Shown here: positions 1 to 8,206 of the stretch, piece after piece
Numbering within the stretch: the first letter of the stretch is position 1
Layout of the letters: each line of letters begins with the position of its first letter
Assembly: GCA_023701435.1 (NCBI GenBank)
Contig: JAMPXB010000009.1
Coordinates: 1-64,000, forward strand
Length of the DNA stretch: 64,000 bases
From: Bacteriovoracaceae bacterium
GTDB lineage: Bacteria; Bdellovibrionota; Bacteriovoracia; Bacteriovoracales; Bacteriovoracaceae
Reading direction: 5' to 3'
Made by a program: the position numbers and the translations under genes
The notes under the pieces: generated by a model
What the model was told of the DNA's origin: nothing
Seen by the model: the letters and a program-made list of their open reading frames with translations, nothing else
The model's database searches: none

Positions 1-77
1 CCGAAGGTGGAGGCCAGTTCAACTGCCAGATCTGTTTTTCCTGAGGCGGTGGGCCCGGAGATGACGATGACTTTCAT
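1..77 (-). CDS. miaA: tRNA dimethylallyltransferase, N-terminal fragment
   Basis: Only the first 25 or so codons lie in the window; the gene continues past the left edge. The visible protein begins MKVIVISGPTASGKTDLAVE, the P-loop (GPTASGKT) that opens MiaA proteins and binds the isoprenoid diphosphate and tRNA. MiaA transfers a dimethylallyl group to A37 of tRNAs that read UNN codons, giving i6A. The ATG overlaps the mutL stop as ATGA, so the two genes are probably translationally coupled, and mutL-miaA adjacency is common in bacteria. MiaB, the next enzyme of the pathway, is encoded at 56.2-57.6 kb. The assignment rests on a short sequence, but the motif and context agree. Confidence 0.85.
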   Translation of the reverse strand, partial: MKVIVISGPTASGKTDLAVELASTF

Positions 78-1666
78 TTTAATTTTTCTCGAAGAAGGAC
101 AGCGAGATCGAGTACGACCTTCTTGGAGATTAGTTCATGAGTAGGAAAGAAGGCAAGCATATCTTCCCAAGTGGTTTGGGACCAGTCGGCCGGATTAATT
201 GGCATCTCTGAAAATGATTTATTCAAGATAAGGCACTGGATAACATCTTTTAAAGGGAAGCCATTCATCCATTCGGGAATGCCTCTAAGTACTAATGTCT
301 CGGAACCCAGGAATTCTATTTCAACACCGCTTTTCTCAAGCTCTAGGAGTGTTTCTTTTTTGATGTCTTTGGCAGCGAAGGGTTCACTTACTAAAAGAGG
401 AATGGTCGGTGCCGGAGTCTGAAGTTTGGCCTTGGTAAAAAGCTCCAGGAGTTTAGGCGAGGAGACGGCCAGCCAGAGGTTTTCATTTTTTTTCAGGAAG
501 GAGTTTCCAATCCAGATGAGATCACTGCTGGAAGTCTCTGGCAGGTTATGGGGAGAGAATAATCCCTCCATATTGTACTCATGCCGTTCTTGCTGCAGGG
601 TCGGGATGGAAGTCAGTCCGTCAAAAAACGAGGGACCTGGTTGAATCTCTTGGTGGTGAGTCGTCACAGGTCTTTTACTGCCCAGCTCTTTAATGGTGGA
701 TGTCAGGAGACTGATCATCTTTGATATTTCAAGACACTTAATGATGGTCTTGTTCGGATGAACGTTTACATCAATGGTATCCGGCGGAAGATTGAAGTAA
801 GCGACATAATGGAAATCATCGCCAGGAAAAGTACTGTCAATCCCGTTAGTCATCACCCGGTGAAGTTGTTTATCCAGGATGTAGCGATTGTTGATGAAAA
901 TATTTTGTAACTTTAAGGGAGCTTTAAAAGAGCCCGGAATTAAAAAGAGATCGAGCTCATTATTTTCATAAAAGCGCTGGGAATGGAAAATGGCGTCTTT
1001 GGCCTTCGGGAAAAGATCCTTAATTCGGTCTAGATGAGTCTCACGGGCAGGATAAATATCCTTATCAGCGTCATCCAACTTGATGTGAAATTCAATCTCC
1101 GGACGAGAGAGAATAAAGGCAAAGATGATTTTTCGGATGAAAGTTTTCTCAGACTGCTGGGACTGAATGAACTTCAAACGGGCCGGAGTATTGAAGAAGA
1201 GGTCCTGAATGACGAGTTCGGTGCCGTGACTCGAGGTATGAGTTTGTCTTTCCCCGTGAAAGACCGTCATGCCGCCTTCGATTCTTATTTCACTGGCCGC
1301 ATGGTCTTGGGTTTTAGAGATGCATTGCAGTTTAGAGATGGAAGCAATGGAGGCCAGGGCCTCACCACGAAAGCCAAAGGAATGGAGCTTATATAAATCT
1401 TCAAAGCGGGAAATCTTGGAAGTGGCATGGCGGGAGAAGGCGAGAGGCAAATCCTGAAAGCGCATGCCGTGACCGTCATCTTTTAAAGAGATGAGATCGA
1501 GTCCATTATTTTTGATGGTGAGTTCAAGCTTCTTGGCACCAGCATCAACCGCATTTTCCAGGATCTCTTTAATGAGATTCCCCGGACGCTCGATAACTTC
1601 TCCAGCTTTAATCTGATCAATGAGATGTTCTGGAAGGATGTCAATTTTGGGAGGAGAGTGGACCAT
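74..1666 (-). CDS. mutL: DNA mismatch repair protein MutL
   Basis: Mismatch repair ATPase that couples MutS recognition to downstream nicking and excision. The N-terminal GHKL ATPase motifs are all visible: ENAVDAGA, DDGHGM, the ATSKI loop and GFRGEAL, followed by the NTPARLKF segment. A variable linker runs from about residue 330 to 390, and a C-terminal dimerisation domain follows. At 530 residues it is shorter than the usual 600 or more. Where most MutL proteins carry DQHA(A/x)ER at the start of the C-terminal domain I read NLWLAVSSPKLLELF, so neither the nuclease motif nor its usual remnant is obvious. The start abuts the stop of the upstream dgcB-like gene and the stop overlaps miaA, so the three read as one minus-strand operon. 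Confidence 0.95.
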   Translation of the reverse strand: MVHSPPKIDILPEHLIDQIKAGEVIERPGNLIKEILENAVDAGAKKLELTIKNNGLDLISLKDDGHGMRFQDLPLAFSRHATSKISRFEDLYKLHSFGFRGEALASIASISKLQCISKTQDHAASEIRIEGGMTVFHGERQTHTSSHGTELVIQDLFFNTPARLKFIQSQQSEKTFIRKIIFAFILSRPEIEFHIKLDDADKDIYPARETHLDRIKDLFPKAKDAIFHSQRFYENNELDLFLIPGSFKAPLKLQNIFINNRYILDKQLHRVMTNGIDSTFPGDDFHYVAYFNLPPDTIDVNVHPNKTIIKCLEISKMISLLTSTIKELGSKRPVTTHHQEIQPGPSFFDGLTSIPTLQQERHEYNMEGLFSPHNLPETSSSDLIWIGNSFLKKNENLWLAVSSPKLLELFTKAKLQTPAPTIPLLVSEPFAAKDIKKETLLELEKSGVEIEFLGSETLVLRGIPEWMNGFPLKDVIQCLILNKSFSEMPINPADWSQTTWEDMLAFFPTHELISKKVVLDLAVLLREKLK

Positions 1667-2578
1667 TTAACCCTTGAAGAAGTTAACCTGGTTCCTTCCG
1701 CCTTCTTTGGATTTATAAACGGCCGAGTCAGCACGCTTAAATAAGTCTGTTCCGTTATTCACACCCTGACGGTAGTCGGCCACTCCGATAGACGCCGTTA
1801 CAGGTAGGCGCTTACCGTCGTAGATGAATTCGTGTTTTTCAACCAGTTTTCTTAAACGCTCAGCGATCTCAAAGGCCTGCTTTAAGTTGGTGTTCGGAAG
1901 AAGAATACAGAACTCTTCACCACCGTAACGAGCGAAGACGTCACCCTGACGGATTCCGTTTTCACGAATAATGCGGGATTTTTCTTTAAGAACATAGTCA
2001 CCAGCATCGTGACCGTAGTTATCGTTTAATTTTTTGAAGTGATCGAGGTCAAAGATAATCAAAGACAGCGGCTTACCAGTGACTTTACATTTTTTTACTT
2101 CAAGCTCGAGTTGATTATTGAAGTAGGTCTTGTTGTAGCACTTCGTAAGACCATCAGTGTTAGCTTCCTCGTGGAGCTTATCATAGGTCAGACGCTCAGG
2201 ATCTCCCTTCGGAAGAAACTTCATCGCTACTGCACCGATCTTAATAACGTCCCCGCGCTTAAGCACAGTAGGAGTTTCCAATTTTTGATTATTTAAATAG
2301 GTACCATTGGCCGAGCCCAGGTCTGTTACGACCACTTCATTTTCATTCGTCATGATGGTGAAATGACGGCGTGAGATACCATGGAAATCAAGCGAGATAG
2401 TGCAATCAGGATTTCTCCCGATAACTGATTCACCAGGATTAAGATTAAAGATTGAACCGTTAAGTTCTCCGCCAGCAACTAAGAGGCAGGCAGGCTTTTG
2501 CTTGGCCTCTTCCTCTAAGGAAGAAAGGGCCTTTCTGATATCTGTAATCACAACGGTGGCGTTGCTATCGTCGCTCAT
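1667..2578 (-). CDS. dgcB: FHA-GGDEF diguanylate cyclase, DgcB-like
   Basis: Predicted soluble diguanylate cyclase making cyclic di-GMP. An FHA phosphothreonine-binding domain spans about residues 30-125 (GRNPDC, SRRH, GSANGTYLN). A GGDEF domain follows at about 135-300 with active-site GGEEF at 219-223 and an inhibitory-site RQGD at 210-213, so product feedback is expected. The short N-terminal tail carries threonines (T8, T12). This layout matches Bdellovibrio DgcB, whose FHA domain reads a phosphorylated N-terminal tail and which is needed for prey invasion; calling this its orthologue is inference. No transmembrane segment is visible. SD GGAG precedes the ATG. Both a sigma-28-type and a sigma-70-type promoter candidate lie upstream. 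Confidence 0.85.
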   Translation of the reverse strand: MSDDSNATVVITDIRKALSSLEEEAKQKPACLLVAGGELNGSIFNLNPGESVIGRNPDCTISLDFHGISRRHFTIMTNENEVVVTDLGSANGTYLNNQKLETPTVLKRGDVIKIGAVAMKFLPKGDPERLTYDKLHEEANTDGLTKCYNKTYFNNQLELEVKKCKVTGKPLSLIIFDLDHFKKLNDNYGHDAGDYVLKEKSRIIRENGIRQGDVFARYGGEEFCILLPNTNLKQAFEIAERLRKLVEKHEFIYDGKRLPVTASIGVADYRQGVNNGTDLFKRADSAVYKSKEGGRNQVNFFKG

Positions 2579-2615
2579 GTCTTCTCCAACAAATCCGATT
2601 TTTTAGTATGTCACT

Positions 2616-2644
2616 ATTCTAGGCCCGAGCCCCGTAATGAGCAA
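2616..2644 (-). promoter_or_regulatory. Candidate sigma-70 promoter of dgcB-like gene
   Basis: On the minus strand TTGCTC (-35) and TAGAAT (-10, five of six consensus bases) are separated by 17 bases, about 40 bases upstream of the dgcB-like ATG. The -10 is good and the -35 only fair. It lies just downstream of the sigma-28-like candidate at 2661-2687, so the gene may have tandem promoters. Confidence 0.45.
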
Positions 2645-2660
2645 GTCTCCCGATATTGAC

Positions 2661-2687
2661 CTATCGGCATTTATGAATGATTTTTTA
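2661..2687 (-). promoter_or_regulatory. Candidate sigma-28 (FliA) promoter of dgcB-like gene
   Basis: On the minus strand TAAAAAAT, 11 bases, then GCCGATAG resembles the FliA consensus TAAAGTTT-N11-GCCGATAA, with seven of eight bases in the -10 and exact spacing. It overlaps the last codons of pgi and would start transcription roughly 75 bases upstream of the dgcB-like ATG. The -10 also forms the right arm of a 6-bp inverted repeat, CCGATA/TATCGG (2650-2667), which could instead be a weak hairpin after pgi. Confidence 0.45.
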
Positions 2688-3906
2688 ACCATTGATTGGC
2701 GTATTTTTTTCCGGCTTCAACGCCTGGTTGATTGAAAGGATCAACCTTCAAGAGTTCGCCTACCATTACAGTCAGACATTCAGCAAAAAGAACAAGTTGT
2801 CCCACGTACTCCGCCTGAAGACATGGCACTTTCAAGTGAACCACGTGTCGACCATTTTCCTTTAGGGCAGTCAAAGTGCCTTCAAATTCCGCCTTCATTA
2901 ATTGAGAAAGAGAGAATGAAGAAAGGTTCTTGAAGCTCTCGCACTCAAGATTATTTTTAAGAGGGAAGTCTCTTTGGAATTTTTCTACTTCAATCAGCAT
3001 CAGGACCTTATCTTTTGGTCCTTCCATAAATAATTGCATTTGAGAGTGCTGATCCGTGGCCCCATAGGCCGGAATCGGGGTCAGCCCTTTTTCCTCTTTC
3101 CCCAGGCTTTCTGCCCACAGCTGAACAAACCAAGCCGAATACTCTTTTAAAAGCGAAGAGTAGGGCATCATGACTGTTTGATGGATCCCTTGGTCGTGGA
3201 GATCCTTGATCCAGAAAGCGAGGTTAAAAAACTCCGCTCCAATTTTTGGGTCCTGCAGATGCTTTTGGATGTCTTCCGCACCTTCCAGGATATCTTCTGC
3301 TTCAATTCCAGCAAAAAGCGCCGGGAGTAGCCCCACCGGAGTGAGGACCGAAAATCTTCCTCCCACATTGGAAGGAATATCCAGAGCACGCACATCCCAC
3401 TGTTTGGAGAGTTTACGAAGCTCGCCTTTAACGGGGTCCGTACAGAAGACGAAGTAGTCTTTGAATTCTTCTTCCTTGATCCCCGCTTCCAGAAGCATAC
3501 TGATGAGAATGCTCATTCCGGCAACGGTCTCGGCAGTGGTTCCTGACTTAGAGACCACATAGATGAGACTTTCTTTGATGTTAATTTTTTCAAGTTTTCG
3601 GCACAGATCATCAGGGTCAATGTTGTTGATGAAAATAAATTCCACTCCGCTACTGTCACCCAGAGCGGAAAGAAGCATTTCCGGACCTAAAGCACTGCCG
3701 CCAATGCCGATATGAACGAAATATCTTTTATGTTTAAAATGCTCAAAAACTTTTTTGGTCTCAGCGATCAATTCTTGATTCTGAGGCAGGCGGAAAAAGC
3801 CAATCTCATCAGAGCTGATCGTTTTTTGATAGGACGCAACCGCCTCTTCAAAAACCTTAGAGTCGGGTTGAACCTTGTGACTTGATCTAATGTTCCAGTT
3901 AAGCAT
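2671..3906 (-). CDS. pgi: Glucose-6-phosphate isomerase
   Basis: Interconverts glucose-6-phosphate and fructose-6-phosphate in the cytoplasm. Family landmarks are HIGIGGSALGPE, the sugar-phosphate loop SKSGTTAET, GGRFSVLTPVGLLP and the C-terminal GATDQHSQ and QPGVEAGK segments. At 411 residues it belongs to the compact bacterial form rather than the roughly 550-residue enterobacterial form. I start it at the ATG at 3906 (MLNWNIRSSH) because the longer frame would run into the upstream acyl-CoA dehydrogenase; this ATG still overlaps that gene's stop by 8 bases and has an AAAGAG-type SD, suggesting translational coupling. Confidence 0.95.
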   Translation of the reverse strand: MLNWNIRSSHKVQPDSKVFEEAVASYQKTISSDEIGFFRLPQNQELIAETKKVFEHFKHKRYFVHIGIGGSALGPEMLLSALGDSSGVEFIFINNIDPDDLCRKLEKINIKESLIYVVSKSGTTAETVAGMSILISMLLEAGIKEEEFKDYFVFCTDPVKGELRKLSKQWDVRALDIPSNVGGRFSVLTPVGLLPALFAGIEAEDILEGAEDIQKHLQDPKIGAEFFNLAFWIKDLHDQGIHQTVMMPYSSLLKEYSAWFVQLWAESLGKEEKGLTPIPAYGATDQHSQMQLFMEGPKDKVLMLIEVEKFQRDFPLKNNLECESFKNLSSFSLSQLMKAEFEGTLTALKENGRHVVHLKVPCLQAEYVGQLVLFAECLTVMVGELLKVDPFNQPGVEAGKKYANQWLKNHS

Positions 3907-5038
3907 GTTGTTCGTACTCTTTTTTGAGGTGGCGGGCGATAACCACACGTTGAATTTGATTGGTGCCCTCAACGATCTGAAGAACTTTTGCGTCTCTCAT
4001 AAAACGCTCCACCGGATACTCCGAGGTATAACCAACTCCGCCTAGAACCTGGACTGCATCGGTTGTCACTTTCATGGCCGTATCAGTTGCTTTAAGTTTG
4101 GCCATGGAACACAGTTTTGAATTAGCAGAACCAGAATCAAGCGAAAGCGCGGCAGCGTGAACGAGAAGGCGAGAAGCCTCCGTCTCAGTTGCCATATCAG
4201 ATAACATGAACTGGAGTCCCTGAAAATCGAAAATGGGTTGCTTGAATTGTTGACGCGTCAGAGAGTAGCGAATTGATTCATCGAGCGCGCGCTGAGCACA
4301 GCCCACACCAATGGCGCCGATCGCTACACGCCCACGGTCAAGACCACCCATCGCTACTTTAAATCCCTGGCCTTCACCGAGAAGAAGATTCTCATCCGGC
4401 ACAAAACAGTTTTCAAAAACCAGCTCGCGAGTAGGAGAAGTTTTCCATCCCATTTTCTTTTCGGCCTTACCAAAAGAAAAACCTTGGGCACCTTCACGCA
4501 CGATAAAAGCCGACACACCCTTAGCACCATCGCCACCAGTGCGGGCCATCACAATATAAGTCTTAGCGATACCACCAGAGGTGATCCACATCTTGGTGCC
4601 GTTAAGCATATAACCGCCATCCACTTTCTTCGCGGTGGTCTTCAAGTTGGCGGCATCAGAACCCGCGTGGGATTCCGACAAAGCAAAAGCACCGATCTCT
4701 TGACCACTAGTTAAGGCCGGCAGGTATTGCTCTTTTTGCGCCTTCGTGCCGAACTCTTTTAGAATCGTCTGGACCATGCTGGAGACAGAAACCGTCACCG
4801 CGTAGGGAACTGAAGTCTTGGCAATCTCTTCTAAAACGTAACAGTAGTCCTGATAAGTGAGTCCAGCTCCACCATACTCTTCCGGGAGAGTCACACCTGT
4901 GACGCCATATTCGCCGAGGCCTTGGAAGATTTCCATTCGAAATTTTCCTTCGGCATCATCGTGCTCCATATGAGGCTCAATAGAGGTTTGGCAAAACTTG
5001 CCAAGACTCGCGATCAGTTCTTTTTGAAAGTCGTTCAT
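3899..5038 (-). CDS. Acyl-CoA dehydrogenase, short/medium-chain type
   Basis: FAD-dependent alpha,beta-dehydrogenation of an acyl-CoA thioester, passing electrons to electron-transfer flavoprotein. The 379-residue protein has the full three-domain architecture: an N-terminal helical domain, the flavin-binding segment ALSESHAGSDAANLK, and a C-terminal helical domain. The catalytic glutamate is at its usual position in the VEGTNQIQR motif, as in short- and medium-chain and butyryl-CoA enzymes, so it differs from the second dehydrogenase at 9.2 kb. Substrate chain length cannot be read from sequence. SD AAGGA lies upstream of the ATG; the stop overlaps pgi. Confidence 0.93.
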   Translation of the reverse strand: MNDFQKELIASLGKFCQTSIEPHMEHDDAEGKFRMEIFQGLGEYGVTGVTLPEEYGGAGLTYQDYCYVLEEIAKTSVPYAVTVSVSSMVQTILKEFGTKAQKEQYLPALTSGQEIGAFALSESHAGSDAANLKTTAKKVDGGYMLNGTKMWITSGGIAKTYIVMARTGGDGAKGVSAFIVREGAQGFSFGKAEKKMGWKTSPTRELVFENCFVPDENLLLGEGQGFKVAMGGLDRGRVAIGAIGVGCAQRALDESIRYSLTRQQFKQPIFDFQGLQFMLSDMATETEASRLLVHAAALSLDSGSANSKLCSMAKLKATDTAMKVTTDAVQVLGGVGYTSEYPVERFMRDAKVLQIVEGTNQIQRVVIARHLKKEYEQHA

Positions 5039-5164
5039 TCCCGGGGTCCTTTAATACGAATTGAGAGTGATGAGTTTAGAATAGATGAAGGGGTTTGGGA
5101 AATTTTATGCAGAGCAAAAGTGTTCAGAAAGAGATAGGACTTCCTTGTCCTTAGCTTTGAAAAA

Positions 5165-7078
5165 TTACAGTAAAAAACCGGAGATTGGGCCTGAGTAAGA
5201 TTCTCCAGTGGGAAAGATAATATTCATCTGGTCACCACTGGTATAAAACTCATCCACCACAACATCAAATCCTCTTAGTGTGCTATAGAAGTAGCCCCGA
5301 TAATTGTAAATAAAGTTGGCATTCGTGTAAACAATCCTGGAGTCAATGACTGAACTTTCATAAATTCTAAAGGCTCTTCCTTTGATGCTAATATATGTAT
5401 TATCAATAATACTTCCGATGATAGACCCGTTAGATTGTTCTGACCAAAAATCAAATGTTGAATTTCTAATTTGACTTTTATCTACCCAGGCTCCAAGAGC
5501 ATTTACGTTTTCAAAAGTACTGTTGGTAATATAAGTGTGATACGTAGAGTTCGTTTTTAAAACATGGCTGTCTATAATGCCCGTGCTGTACATGAAAGAT
5601 GAATCAGTAACAGTGGAATTGATAAGATAAGCCGAATCGGCGTATTGTATTTGAACTTTATCGATATCACTCTCGGAAATTAAACTGAAATAACCCGTAC
5701 TGTATAGGTTTATGCTGATAGACACATCATTTAGCGTGCTGTTTTCAATGCGGAAGCTATCACTATTCCCCGGATCAATATGAGTCTGGCCTGTTATTCT
5801 GGAGTTTCCACAAACTTCTATATTGGGACCGATATAAGACAAGGGATCAACATATGCAGTCTCTGCAACAAATCCGCCCATAGAGCCATCAATGTTTAAA
5901 TGTCTTGAACCATTGGCGCCATCACAGAATTCTTCATCTGTAACAATGACTTCTTCTTTAGAAATAGATAAAGGGCCTAGACTAGAGTCATCCACATCCG
6001 TGACTCTAAGAGAAACAGTATAAGTTCCTGATGATTGATAATTGTGTTCAATTTCTTTTGAGGATGTTCGAACGATAGGAGATCCATCTCCAAAATCCCA
6101 TTCATAAATCACATCTTCAAGATCATTCCCATCAGGATAAGAAGAATCAAATGTAACTGTTAATTTCTTTGCTGAATATTCAATAAATGCTTGGGCGCAG
6201 TTAGTGTCTAGTGCTTGGCCAGAAGCGATCATCCTCTGAATAACTTGAGTTGCTATGTCTTGGTCGAATAAATAGGTCGAGGTGATACCGTGATTTAGAA
6301 AAAAATCAGAAATCTCAGAATTGAACACCAGAAAAGGGGCAACAATATTGGGGGCATAGGCTCCTGCATTTTCCCGAACAAGATTTATTACCCTATCTTT
6401 ATCATGAGTCGCATATTCATGCTTGGGAATAAGACTGGAGGAAACAGGAGTGGCTATTTGAAAACCTGAAAAATATTTATGCTTTTTAGGATAGTCTAGA
6501 AGTTGATAAGCGTCTTCCATAAAAAGACCGCCTTGGGAGTGGGACATAGCAAAAACCCGTATGCCTTCATTTAAAGCATCGGTATAATGTTTTTTAATTT
6601 TATTTAAATTAGAGACATAAATGGAAGAACTTTGGTGATTTAATAAGTAATTTAGCTGTGTCAGCATTATATCTGATTGAATATTGACTAAGTATTCGGG
6701 ATACTGCTCTTTTAAAATTATAGCGTGTTTGCGATCTAATGATTCAAATATTTCATAAGGGTCTGTAACATTTTGTGAAGCTAAAAAAGCTGAAGGCATT
6801 TTTTGGATAATCGCTTCTCGCAAGTCTAAAAAAAGATTTTCTTCAAAATTATAGGCTAAATCATGTTTTAATAATGGAAATCCTGAATCGATTTGATCCA
6901 TTATTTTTAACTTCTGAAATTTTAAATTTAGAATTCTTTCAAGTGATGCCTCTGCAAGTTCTCGAGAAGTTAATATTCCATTTGTAAATAAAAGTTTTGT
7001 TCCTTTTAAAGAACAAGTTTGGGAAGAGTACGATAATGTAGAATAAAATATTAAGACTAGACATGTTATATATCTCAT
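5165..7078 (-). CDS. Exported alpha/beta-hydrolase-like protein with PKD and beta-helix-like regions
   Basis: A 637-residue secreted protein of unknown substrate. It starts with a signal peptide (about 1-18). The region to about 300 resembles a lipase-like hydrolase: AMSHSQGG places a candidate nucleophile at Ser181 in an SxSxG variant of GxSxG, followed by HDKDRVIN and NHGITSTYL, which could supply the acid and histidine. A PKD domain (about 306-380, YEWDFGDG and GTYTVSLRVTD) follows. The C-terminal 240 residues are a run of short Ser/Asn/Ile-rich strands (STLNDVSI, STVTDSSF, STFENVNA) typical of parallel beta-helices. Composition is more AT-rich than the flanking metabolic genes. It heads a block with the two related exported proteins downstream. 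Hydrolase activity is inferred from motifs only. Confidence 0.8.
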   Translation of the reverse strand: MRYITCLVLIFYSTLSYSSQTCSLKGTKLLFTNGILTSRELAEASLERILNLKFQKLKIMDQIDSGFPLLKHDLAYNFEENLFLDLREAIIQKMPSAFLASQNVTDPYEIFESLDRKHAIILKEQYPEYLVNIQSDIMLTQLNYLLNHQSSSIYVSNLNKIKKHYTDALNEGIRVFAMSHSQGGLFMEDAYQLLDYPKKHKYFSGFQIATPVSSSLIPKHEYATHDKDRVINLVRENAGAYAPNIVAPFLVFNSEISDFFLNHGITSTYLFDQDIATQVIQRMIASGQALDTNCAQAFIEYSAKKLTVTFDSSYPDGNDLEDVIYEWDFGDGSPIVRTSSKEIEHNYQSSGTYTVSLRVTDVDDSSLGPLSISKEEVIVTDEEFCDGANGSRHLNIDGSMGGFVAETAYVDPLSYIGPNIEVCGNSRITGQTHIDPGNSDSFRIENSTLNDVSISINLYSTGYFSLISESDIDKVQIQYADSAYLINSTVTDSSFMYSTGIIDSHVLKTNSTYHTYITNSTFENVNALGAWVDKSQIRNSTFDFWSEQSNGSIIGSIIDNTYISIKGRAFRIYESSVIDSRIVYTNANFIYNYRGYFYSTLRGFDVVVDEFYTSGDQMNIIFPTGESYSGPISGFLL

Positions 7079-7092
7079 AAATACCCCTCTTC

Positions 7093-8046
7093 TTAATATG
7101 AAAAATCACAAGTAGACTTCATGTATTCAGGTTCGATAGAAATCGAATACTTTGATCCTGAAAAATTTGCATTTACTCTCGTGTCTGCATCTAATCTCAT
7201 CTTTGTATTAAGCATTCGTTCTTTTAATCTCTTCTGTTGGATTATTTTTTCATCGAGCCCAATAATTGACGATAAACATATAGAGCTATCTAACGCTTTA
7301 ATCGTCGCAATTTTAGATAATTCTTCAGTGTTGCTATTTACTAACTCTGTTTGCATATCCCTCGCTAACTGCTCCATAGCAAGTTTTACAATTGGTCGTT
7401 CTTCAAACTCCTCATTAATCCAAATCTGAATGTCATCTCTTATTCCATTTTTATCAGAGTCTACCCCTGCGATTGTAGCCTTGTTTTCAGTGCTGTCTGG
7501 CATAGGAACTCCATTGGCCTTTTCTGCAACCACAAATCTTACGTAGTCATGGTAGGCCGACCGGTACAGGTGCTCTTCATTTTTATCTTTCTTGATTTTT
7601 ACTTTTACATATAGCCGATAAAAACCAGAGGTAGGGTCCTCCAATGAGATATGCAGTTGTTTTCCCTCCGGGGTATCAACGAGCTTAGTGAGTGAATAGT
7701 CTTTTTCTTTAAAAAGTATGTGAGAAGATTTTTTCACTTTGAATTTTACTTGAGTAATTTCAAAATTCTTTGGCACCTTAAGTAAAAACTTAGCAATATT
7801 ACCTTTCACTGGTGAGTTTAACGGAGTGACGTCAAATTCCGAGGGTTGAAATTTACCCTTTATAGGAGGTTTCGGTTTATTTGCTTCAAATTTTGCCCAA
7901 AGAGGACTTACGTAATTTGTCTTGTCCGGAATAGAATTTTTTAATTGGGACTTCTTTAATTGATTCTTGTTGTATTCTTTGTCATTCCTTCCATAAGCTG
8001 TGAGCGCTAAGCACAGAGTAACCATGGTTGCGATAATTTTTTTCAT
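7093..8046 (-). CDS. Exported protein, tandem paralogue A, with Ca-binding-like loop
   Basis: No family recognised. A signal peptide (MKKIIATMVTLCLALTAYG) precedes a 295-residue exported domain. It is a clear paralogue of the protein at 8207-9103: both carry the tract KPPxKGKFxPSEFDV, then PLNSPVKG, a beta-rich middle part, and DSDxNGIRDDIQIWINEEF near residue 200. The DSDKNGIRDD segment has the spacing of a calcium loop (EF-hand or thrombospondin type-3 style). The middle region (TSGFYRLYVKVKIK) reads like an immunoglobulin-type beta fold. SD AGGAG. It probably arose with its neighbour by tandem duplication and lies 14 bases upstream of the PKD protein on the same strand. Confidence 0.8.
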   Translation of the reverse strand: MKKIIATMVTLCLALTAYGRNDKEYNKNQLKKSQLKNSIPDKTNYVSPLWAKFEANKPKPPIKGKFQPSEFDVTPLNSPVKGNIAKFLLKVPKNFEITQVKFKVKKSSHILFKEKDYSLTKLVDTPEGKQLHISLEDPTSGFYRLYVKVKIKKDKNEEHLYRSAYHDYVRFVVAEKANGVPMPDSTENKATIAGVDSDKNGIRDDIQIWINEEFEERPIVKLAMEQLARDMQTELVNSNTEELSKIATIKALDSSICLSSIIGLDEKIIQQKRLKERMLNTKMRLDADTRVNANFSGSKYSISIEPEYMKSTCDFSY

Positions 8047-8168
8047 ATAAACTCCTGGATGAGATACACATTCTCGGATTGTTTCGTTATAAGCTTGTAA
8101 TAAGAATTTTTGATTTTTAAAATTTCACATATAAATTAGAGGTTAGATCTGTAACCTAAGTATTAATA

Positions 8169-8182
8169 ATCTGTTAACAGAT
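8169..8182. promoter_or_regulatory. 14-bp perfect palindrome between the tandem paralogues
   Basis: ATCTGTTAACAGAT is a perfect uninterrupted palindrome in the 160-base gap between the two paralogous exported-protein genes. A related half, GATCTGTAACC, lies about 25 bases away on the side nearer the 8046 start. It looks like an operator for a dimeric regulator of the 7093-8046 gene, though a chance AT-rich palindrome cannot be excluded. Confidence 0.4.
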
Positions 8183-8206
8183 CAAAGTGCCAAGAAATCT
8201 TTTGGT

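Noticed and set aside
1034..1396. 120-codon open frame antisense to mutL
   Set aside because: Shadow of a strongly conserved gene; no SD, and no domain or composition like the neighbours.
2650..2667. CCGATA/TATCGG hairpin as pgi terminator
   Set aside because: Stem only 6 bp and no T-run on the minus strand; the FliA-type -10 is a better explanation of the right arm.
5136..5151. AGGAC/GTCCT hairpin downstream of the PKD-protein gene
   Set aside because: Five-base stem with a weak pyrimidine tail; too poor to call a terminator.
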